Origin: Burkholderiales bacterium
GTDB lineage: Bacteria; Pseudomonadota; Gammaproteobacteria; Burkholderiales; SG8-39
Reading direction: 5' to 3'
Assembly: GCA_919902965.1 (NCBI GenBank)
Contig: CAKKSJ010000134.1
Location: 1-10,490 of the forward strand
DNA length: 10,490 bases
Numbering within the stretch: position 1 is the first letter of the stretch; every line of letters begins with the position of its first letter. Shown piece by piece: positions 6,264 through 10,490 of this stretch. Made by a program: the position numbers and the translations under genes. The notes beneath the pieces were generated by a model. The model was not told where the DNA came from and did not search any database. It worked only from the letters and a program-made list of their open reading frames with translations.

Positions 6264-7306
6264 GCGCAAGCTGCGCGCGAACGCATTGCGTAGCGGGGGC
6301 GCATTACTCCAAGCGCCGCCTTGATTCGGAGAAGCCGGCAGCGGTTTCGAATCAGCCACCTGCCAGAATAGCCCGCGCGATCGCGGGCTTTTTGCTATCC
6401 ACCTTGAGCGCCTGCGTCAGCCTGCCGCAAAGCGACGCACTGCTGCACGAGGGCGGCGCCGGCCTGCCGCCGCACGTGCAACTCGACGCGGTAGCGTTCT
6501 TTGCGCAGGAAGAGTACCAGTGCGGCCCGGCGGCGCTGGCCATGAGCCTGAATGCGGCCGGCATAGACGCGCATCCCGCCGCGCTGGCCGAGCAGGTATT
6601 CCTGCCGGCGCGCAAAGGCAGCCTGCAGGTGGAGATGCTCGCCGGCGCGCGGCGCCATGGTCTGCTCGCCTACCGGCTCGCGCCGGAACTAAGGGATGTG
6701 CTCGCCGAAATTGCGGCCGGCAACGCCGTGATCGTGCTGCAGAACCTGGGGTTGTTCGCGTCCCGCCCCTACTGGCACTACGCCGTGGTCATAGGCTACG
6801 ACCTGGAGAAAAATACCATTCTGCTGCATTCGGGCAGCAAAGCGCGCCGCACCATGTCCTTCAGTCTGTTCGAACGCTTGTGGATCGACGGCGGGCGCTG
6901 GGCCATGCTCGCACTGCCTCCCGGGCGAACGCCGGCGAGCGCGCGCGAAGCGCAGTACGCGGGCGCCGCCGCAGCGCTGGAGCAAACCGGCCGCGTCGCC
7001 GAAGCGCATCTGGCCTATGCGGCCCTGCTTGAACGCTGGCCGGCAAATCTTGCCGGTCTAATGGGGCTGGGCAATACCGCCTACGCGTTGGGCCGCGGCG
7101 CAGACGCGGAAGCGGCGTTCCGCAGCGCCACAGTCCGGCATCCTCAGTCCGCCGCGGCGTTCAACAACCTCGCGCAAACCCTCGCGGACCAGGGCAAGTT
7201 CGACGCCGCGCTGGCTGCCGCGCGCAATGCGGTGCGCCTGGGCGGGCCCGAATTGCCTATAGCGCAGGCAACGCTGGATCAGATCAAGGCGCATACGCGC
7301 AAATAG
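6260..7306 (+). CDS. PA2778 family cysteine peptidase lipoprotein with TPR repeats
   Basis: A 348-codon frame from a GTG that overlaps the upstream stop (GTGA). Domains in order: a poorly conserved-looking first 36 residues; a lipoprotein signal (AIAGFLLSTLSAC) with lipobox LSAC and acylated C52; a C39-like papain-fold domain (about 75-220) with Q83 and C88 in AQEEYQCGPAALAMS, the Gln-to-Cys spacing of 5 seen in C39 peptidases, and H173 in YWHYAVVIGYD; then three TPR-like helical pairs (about 229-330, for example AAFNNLAQTLADQGKFDAAL). The mature protein would be a membrane-anchored periplasmic peptidase or peptidase-like processing protein. The start is uncertain: the GTG gives an unusually long stretch before the hydrophobic core, yet no ATG exists before the lipobox. 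A terminator-like hairpin (6371-6393) lies within the signal-coding region. The substrate is unknown. Confidence 0.85.
   Translation: MSASCARTHCVAGAHYSKRRLDSEKPAAVSNQPPARIARAIAGFLLSTLSACVSLPQSDALLHEGGAGLPPHVQLDAVAFFAQEEYQCGPAALAMSLNAAGIDAHPAALAEQVFLPARKGSLQVEMLAGARRHGLLAYRLAPELRDVLAEIAAGNAVIVLQNLGLFASRPYWHYAVVIGYDLEKNTILLHSGSKARRTMSFSLFERLWIDGGRWAMLALPPGRTPASAREAQYAGAAAALEQTGRVAEAHLAYAALLERWPANLAGLMGLGNTAYALGRGADAEAAFRSATVRHPQSAAAFNNLAQTLADQGKFDAALAAARNAVRLGGPELPIAQATLDQIKAHTRK
6371..6393 (+). terminator. Intrinsic-terminator-like hairpin inside the PA2778-like coding region
   Basis: GCCCGCG (6371-6377), a CGAT loop, and CGCGGGC (6382-6388) form a perfect 7-bp GC stem directly followed by five T residues. 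That is the layout of a rho-independent terminator. It sits about 108 bases after the PA2779-like stop and codes for ARAIAGF, part of the lipoprotein signal, so it can act only as an attenuator or be a chance by-product of GC-rich codons, unless the second gene starts downstream. Confidence 0.5.
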
Positions 7307-7323
7307 TCCGCCCCGAGGCGTTT

Positions 7324-7358
7324 CGCGCGTGGTTCCGCCGCGCGGCTATTTTTTCTTT
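7324..7358 (+). terminator. Possible terminator after the PA2778-like gene
   Basis: CGCGCG (7324-7329) and CGCGCG (7339-7344) can pair around a 9-base loop, followed shortly by a T-rich run from 7349 (TTTTTTCTTTTT). On the minus strand the same T-rich stretch codes for the lysine-rich C-terminus of the SET protein. The stem is short and self-complementary, so alternative pairings exist. Confidence 0.4.
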
Positions 7359-7810
7359 TTGGAGCTGAGTATGGTGCCCTTGCAACGGCGCGCGCCGCAA
7401 CGGCATTCGTAAAAACGCTTCAACGCCGGAGTATGCTTTTCCTCGAGCTCGATGCGGTAGTCGTAGCTGAGTTCCTCACCCGGCCGGATCGCGCGCAGGG
7501 TTTCGATGTAAATGCGGTCCTCGTCATCCACGGCCTCGCAATTGGGTGCGCAACTGTGGTTGATCCAGCGCGCGCTATTGCCCCCCTTGCTCGCGTCGAT
7601 CACCATGCCGTCGTCGAGCGCAAACAGAAAGGTATGTGAGCTGTCGTCTTTGGCATAGCGTCTGTCCACCTGCTTTTCAGTCAGGCGCTCGCCTTTGTAC
7701 TCGATCAGGCGAGTGCCCGCCGGGATGCGAGTCAGGGCGAATACGCCTTTGCCATGGATGCCGGAATTGCGCACGACGTAGCGGCGCGGTTTGCTTTTTT
7801 TGCTGGTCAT
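7346..7810 (-). CDS. SET-domain protein-lysine methyltransferase
   Basis: A compact 154-residue protein, essentially one SET domain plus a post-SET tail. Visible elements: GIHGKGVFA (17-25) of the SET-N region with the SAM-binding G-x-G; RWINHSCAPNC (81-91), the N-H-S-C pseudoknot motif; GEELSYDY (111-118), whose Y118 is the expected catalytic tyrosine; and C136, C138 and C143 in ECRCGARRCKG, which with C91 can bind zinc as in eukaryotic post-SET domains. SET enzymes transfer a methyl group from SAM to protein lysines. A target cannot be read from the sequence; ribosomal or nucleoid proteins are guesses. The N-terminus (SKKSKPRR) and C-terminus (KKKK) are strongly basic, compatible with nucleic-acid contact. 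No clear ribosome binding site; a TAGAAT box lies about 34 bases upstream. It converges on the PA2778-like gene and is divergent from the aidB-like region. Confidence 0.92.
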   Translation of the reverse strand: MTSKKSKPRRYVVRNSGIHGKGVFALTRIPAGTRLIEYKGERLTEKQVDRRYAKDDSSHTFLFALDDGMVIDASKGGNSARWINHSCAPNCEAVDDEDRIYIETLRAIRPGEELSYDYRIELEEKHTPALKRFYECRCGARRCKGTILSSKKKK

Positions 7811-7843
7811 TGGTCTCGTGGAGCGTAATGCAAACAGGGCGCG

Positions 7844-7849
7844 ATTCTA
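7844..7849 (-). promoter_or_regulatory. -10-like element for the SET gene
   Basis: The minus strand reads GTTTAGAATCGCGCCC, a TAGAAT box about 34 bases before the ATG at 7810, similar to the element before the MBL hydrolase gene. No convincing -35 box is present. Confidence 0.35.
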
Positions 7850-7928
7850 AACTATTTGCCGGCACCCTGGCTGCATTTCCCCCGGCTTGGCTGTAGACTT
7901 TGAAACTCCAACCGATCGGAACTGCGAC

Positions 7929-8081
7929 ATGTACGCCCTGCGCAAGACGATACACGGCTGCCCGGCCTCCCGCGAGCACGCCGATGCCGGGCACTACGCG
8001 CAGGAATGGGGGGAGGATAGTGCCCAACGCGCTTTGCGCGCGTTCGACGCCATTTCACCGCAACCTGGAGACCGATCATGA
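7929..8081 (+). CDS. Candidate 50-residue small protein upstream of the aidB-like gene
   Basis: An ATG at 7929 opens a 50-codon frame beginning MYALRKTIHGCPASREHADA and ending in QPGDRS. Its TGA overlaps the ATG of the aidB-like gene in an ATGA arrangement, the usual form of translational coupling. A GGA lies 8 bases before the ATG. Third codon positions are mostly G or C, as in the neighbouring genes. The product is soluble, with no membrane segment and one cysteine (C11). I recognise no family. It could equally be a chance frame in a 267-base GC-rich leader; an in-frame but poorer start exists further upstream. Confidence 0.35.
   Translation: MYALRKTIHGCPASREHADAGHYAQEWGEDSAQRALRAFDAISPQPGDRS
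8067..8070 (+). promoter_or_regulatory. Ribosome binding site of the aidB-like gene
   Basis: GGAG lies 7 bases before the ATG at 8078, a well-placed Shine-Dalgarno that fixes the start. It falls inside the last codons of the candidate small ORF. Confidence 0.75.
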
Positions 8082-9721
8082 ACGATCGTTCCGCTACACT
8101 GGCAGAGCAAGCAAGCAACCAGGCGCCCTTGCTCGCCGGCTATAACGCCTGGGAACAGGACCCCATACTGCGCGCCGCGGTGGAGCGCGAGGGCGGCGGC
8201 TGGATCGCAGAGCGTGCCCACCAAATGGGTGAGCTGGTGGGCGGCGAGCGCATGCAGCTGCTTGCCGAGCAGGCCAACCGCCATCTACCGGAACTGCGCA
8301 CGCACGACCGCTATGGTGAACGCATTGACGCGGTCGACTATCATCCGGCCTACCACGAGCTGATGAGCCTGGCTTTCGGCGCCGGACTGCATTCCCTCGC
8401 ATGGAAAGCGCGCCGCGACGGCGCATTTGTTGCGCGCGCCGCGCTGAATTATCTGTGGAACCAGGCCGAAAACGGCACCTCCTGCCCGGTCACCATGACG
8501 TTCGCCGCGGTGCAGGTGATGCGCAACGATGCGCAGATCGCAGCGGAGTGGGAGCCCAAGCTGCTCGCCGACGCCTACGATGCCAGGCCGGTGCACTTGT
8601 CGCAGAAGCGCGCCGTGACGGTGGGCATGGCGATGACCGAAAAGCAGGGCGGATCGGATTTGCGCAGTAACCAGACGAGCGCCACCGAGCTTGCGGACGG
8701 CGCGTACGCGCTGGATGGACACAAGTGGTTCTGCTCGGCACCCATGAGCGATGGTTTTCTCACGCTTGCACGCACCGGCGCCGGCGTGACTTGCTTCTTT
8801 GCGCCGCGCTCGCTGGCCGATGGCAGCCGCAATGCGATTCACATCCAGCGACTCAAGGACAAATGCGGCAATCGCTCCAATGCGTCCAGCGAAATCGAAT
8901 ATCACGGCGCCTGGGCGCGCAGACTGGGCGAGGAGGGACGCGGCATTGCCACGCTGATCGAAATGGCGCACTTGACGCGTTTCGATATCGTCGTAGCCAG
9001 CGCCGGCATGATGCGCGGCGCGCTGAATCAGGCGCTGCACCATTGCGAGCACCGCCATGCCTTCGGCAAGCGGCTGGTCGAGCAGCCGCTGATGCAAAAC
9101 GTGCTCGCCGATCTGGCTCTGTAAACCGAAGCGGCGACGTTGCTCGCGCTGCGTTTGGCGCGCGCGCTGGATCAGTCCGCGCACGACCCGAGGGAACGCC
9201 TGCTCTCGCGCATCCTGACCCCGGTGGCCAAATACTGGCTCGCCAAACGTACCCCCGCGTTCATGTTCGAGGCGATGGAATGCCTGGGCGGCAACGGCTA
9301 TGTCGAGGAAGCGCCGATGGCGCGCTTTTACCGCGAGGCGCCGGTGAACAGCATCTGGGAAGGCAGCGGCAACGTCGCCTGTCTGGACGTGCTGCGCTCG
9401 ATGCACAAACAACCCGATTCGGTGGCGGTGCTGCTGTCGGAGATACGCGCCGGCGCCAGCGGCGATCCGCATCTGGCGCTGCTCGTCGGCGCCCTGGAGA
9501 CGCAGTTGGCTGAGTACGGCGATATCGAGCAGCGCGCGCGGCGCATCGTCGAGATGGCGGCGCTCGCACTGCAGGCGAGCCTGATGGCGCAGCATGCCGC
9601 ACCTGCAGCGGCCGACGCTTTTTTCAGTTCGCGCGTACAGGGGGACTGGGGGCACGCGTTTGGTACGCTGCCCAAGGGGGCGCGCTGCGAAGAGATCATC
9701 GCGCGCAGCCGCCTCGCCTAA
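8078..9721 (+). pseudogene. aidB: AidB-like acyl-CoA dehydrogenase with in-frame TAA (codon 349)
   Basis: The two open stretches 8078-9121 and 9125-9721 are in the same frame and together encode about 546 residues plus the stop, close to E. coli AidB (541). The first part has the FAD-binding GMAMTEKQGGSDLRSN (183-198), DGHKWFCSAPMSD (213-225), LKDKCGNRSNAS (259-270) and EHRHAFGKRLVEQPLMQ (324-340). A TAA at 9122-9124 follows LADLAL, and homology resumes at once with TEAATLLALRLARA, then EAMECLGGNGY (398-408) and VNSIWEGSGN (423-432) with the likely catalytic glutamate E428. AidB is a flavoprotein of the E. coli adaptive response to alkylating agents that binds DNA. A product ending at 348 would lack the last helical domain and the catalytic base. 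A single base change from CAA, GAA or AAA explains the stop; a sequencing error is equally possible. A good ribosome binding site precedes the start. Confidence 0.85.
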
Positions 9722-9791
9722 AGCGGCGGCTGAGTTCGGCGACACCTACGGTGGCGGCCGGAAATAGGATAGAACCACGCTGGACGCGGCG

Positions 9792-9797
9792 TATAAT
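9792..9797 (+). promoter_or_regulatory. Consensus -10 box of the 185-residue hypothetical gene
   Basis: A perfect TATAAT lies 18 bases before the ATG at 9816. Transcription would start near 9804, leaving a leader of only about 12 bases that consists mostly of the ribosome binding site. No good -35 match is present at 16-18 bases. Confidence 0.5.
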
Positions 9798-9805
9798 TGT
9801 CACTT

Positions 9806-9809
9806 GGAG
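9806..9809 (+). promoter_or_regulatory. Ribosome binding site of the 185-residue hypothetical gene
   Basis: GGAG lies 6 bases before the ATG at 9816. This selects that ATG over the in-frame TTG at 9804, which would put the Shine-Dalgarno inside the coding region. Confidence 0.7.
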
Positions 9810-9815
9810 TCCACT

Positions 9816-10373
9816 ATGCGCATCGAAGCACACGTACACGGCACTATTCGGTTGCGGCCCGAGACGAGTCTCCCGCAGGTGGAGACCGCGCTGCGCCCCT
9901 GGCTGCGTTACATCGACGAAGACAGCCTCGCCGATGCGAGGAGCGTCTACGAGGATGAACCCGGCCTCAACTTCGACGCCAAAGACCGAACCCTGGAAAT
10001 CTGCTGGACCGGCGATGTGGGCCGCGGATTCCGCGAGTTGATCGAAGAGGCGTTGCAGGCGCTTTGTCCGTACACCGAGTCGGCCGCCGAGATCGAAGTC
10101 AGCTATTACCACGACGACGGGCAGGACGAATTCGGCATGGTGTTCGTCGGCCCCACACCCGAATCCATACACGAGCGCCAGAAAAGCCGCATGATCGACG
10201 ATGTGTCCGGCATGCTGGCACGCCACTTCAGCGAAGCCGAGATAGGCGAAGTGGCGGCGCTGGTGAACCAGTTGTTCGAACGCAACTGGACTGGGAAGAG
10301 CGGCAGCGCCCAGTCCGACTCCACTGCCGCCCCGCGCGGCCTCACGCCGGCGCAGCGCCGGCGTTTGCATTAA
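9816..10373 (+). CDS. Conserved hypothetical protein (185 residues)
   Basis: The product has no signal peptide or membrane segment and looks like a soluble acidic alpha/beta protein. The first 125 residues contain strand-like and helix-like stretches (MRIEAHVHGTIRLRP, RTLEICWTGDVGRGFRELIEEAL, AAEIEVSYYHDDGQDEFGMV), then FVGPTPESIHERQKSRMIDD and a helical segment with ARHFSEAEIGEVAALVNQLFE. The last 30 residues (from about 155) are low-complexity and basic at the end (TPAQRRRLH). The sequence resembles an uncharacterised betaproteobacterial family whose database label I cannot confirm (possibly DUF6806). No catalytic motif is visible. It has its own TATAAT and ribosome binding site, so it appears to be transcribed separately from the aidB-like gene, and ends 28 bases before the rRNA operon terminator. 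Confidence 0.8.
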   Translation: MRIEAHVHGTIRLRPETSLPQVETALRPWLRYIDEDSLADARSVYEDEPGLNFDAKDRTLEICWTGDVGRGFRELIEEALQALCPYTESAAEIEVSYYHDDGQDEFGMVFVGPTPESIHERQKSRMIDDVSGMLARHFSEAEIGEVAALVNQLFERNWTGKSGSAQSDSTAAPRGLTPAQRRRLH

Positions 10374-10401
10374 CGCTCCATCGGCATCAATCCCCAAAAG
10401 C

Positions 10402-10433
10402 AAAAAGCCCCAAGCGAGTGCTTGGGGCTTTTT
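10402..10433. terminator. Bidirectional intrinsic terminator (rRNA operon and hypothetical gene)
   Basis: AAAAAGCCCCAAGC (10402-10415), a GAGT loop, and GCTTGGGGCTTTTT (10420-10433) form a perfect 14-bp inverted repeat with A5 at one end and T5 at the other, followed by GTTTTG on the plus strand. It can stop transcription from both sides: the hypothetical gene coming from the left and the rRNA operon coming from the right on the minus strand, where the T tract is followed by GCTTTTGGGG. Confidence 0.93.
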
Positions 10434-10443
10434 GTTTTGTGGG

Positions 10444-10490
10444 ACCTGACGATGACCTACTTTCGCATGGGTAATCCATACTATCATCGG
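10444..10490 (-). rRNA. rrf: 5S ribosomal RNA, 3' part (runs off the window)
   Basis: Read on the minus strand, the last 47 or so bases give GATGATAGTATGG, ATTACCCATGCGAAAGTAGG and TCATCGTCAGG, the conserved 3' half of bacterial 5S rRNA with the GCGAAAGTAGG segment. The exact mature end is estimated at 10443-10446 from the terminal CGTCAGGT; the 5' half lies beyond the window. The terminator follows immediately. The operon presumably continues to 23S rRNA to the right of the window. Confidence 0.93.

Noticed and set aside
6335..6370. tRNA-like 3' end (GGTTTCGAATC followed by GCCACC) before the hairpin
   Set aside because: The expected T-stem bases do not pair and no anticodon or D arm can be drawn upstream; treated as coincidence.
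9122..9124. TAA recoding as a sense codon
   Set aside because: TAA is used as the normal end of several other genes in the window, and there is no known bacterial code with TAA as sense in this type of genome.
9140..9721. Separate gene starting at TTG 9140 (193 codons)
   Set aside because: No ribosome binding site, and the protein begins in the middle of the AidB fold in the same frame as the upstream part; it is best read as the second part of one interrupted gene.
8285..9745. Long open frame (486 codons) on the minus strand opposite the aidB-like gene
   Set aside because: It is the antisense shadow of a GC-rich coding sequence; its translation is arginine- and histidine-rich, with no recognisable domain, while the plus strand matches AidB throughout.
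9696..10487. Minus-strand open frame of 263 codons over the last hypothetical gene and the terminator
   Set aside because: It runs through the 5S rRNA 3' end and the terminator hairpin and shows no family resemblance; the plus-strand gene has a proper promoter and ribosome binding site.

Overview
The window is a GC-rich, densely packed chromosomal segment whose gene content points to a betaproteobacterium: PdxH, a TrpB-like synthase, a PA2779/PA2778-type gene pair, a free-standing SET-domain protein, an AidB-like flavoprotein and a betaproteobacterial-type 5S rRNA end. There is no CRISPR array, insertion sequence, phage gene or obvious transferred island. It reads as ordinary core and near-core chromosome with a few odd details.

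Layout. (1) Positions 1-545 are the C-terminal half of an MFS permease, convergent with a metallo-beta-lactamase-fold hydrolase (552-1493, minus). (2) From a divergent intergenic region starts a plus-strand run: pdxH (1613-2242), a TrpB2-type PLP enzyme (2278-3645), a dienoyl-CoA-isomerase-like crotonase (3675-4487) and a TehB-like methyltransferase (4536-5138). It converges on msrA (5164-5715, minus). (3) After a 191-base divergent region come two genes overlapping by 4 bases, a PA2779-type small membrane protein (5907-6263) and a PA2778-type lipoprotein with a C39-like cysteine peptidase domain and TPR repeats (6260-7306). They converge on a SET-domain methyltransferase gene (7346-7810, minus). 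(4) A candidate 50-codon small ORF (7929-8081) overlaps the start of an aidB-like gene (8078-9721) that carries an in-frame TAA at codon 349. (5) A conserved hypothetical gene (9816-10373) ends at a perfect 14-bp terminator stem (10402-10433), beyond which the 3' end of a 5S rRNA gene runs in on the minus strand. The right edge is therefore the tail of a ribosomal RNA operon.

Functional links. PdxH makes pyridoxal 5'-phosphate and the next gene encodes a PLP-dependent enzyme, so this pair has a cofactor-supply logic. The PA2779/PA2778 pair is a compact envelope module of unknown role. The most notable sequence oddities are the nonsense codon in the aidB-like gene and an intrinsic-terminator-like hairpin placed inside the signal-peptide coding region of the PA2778-like gene.
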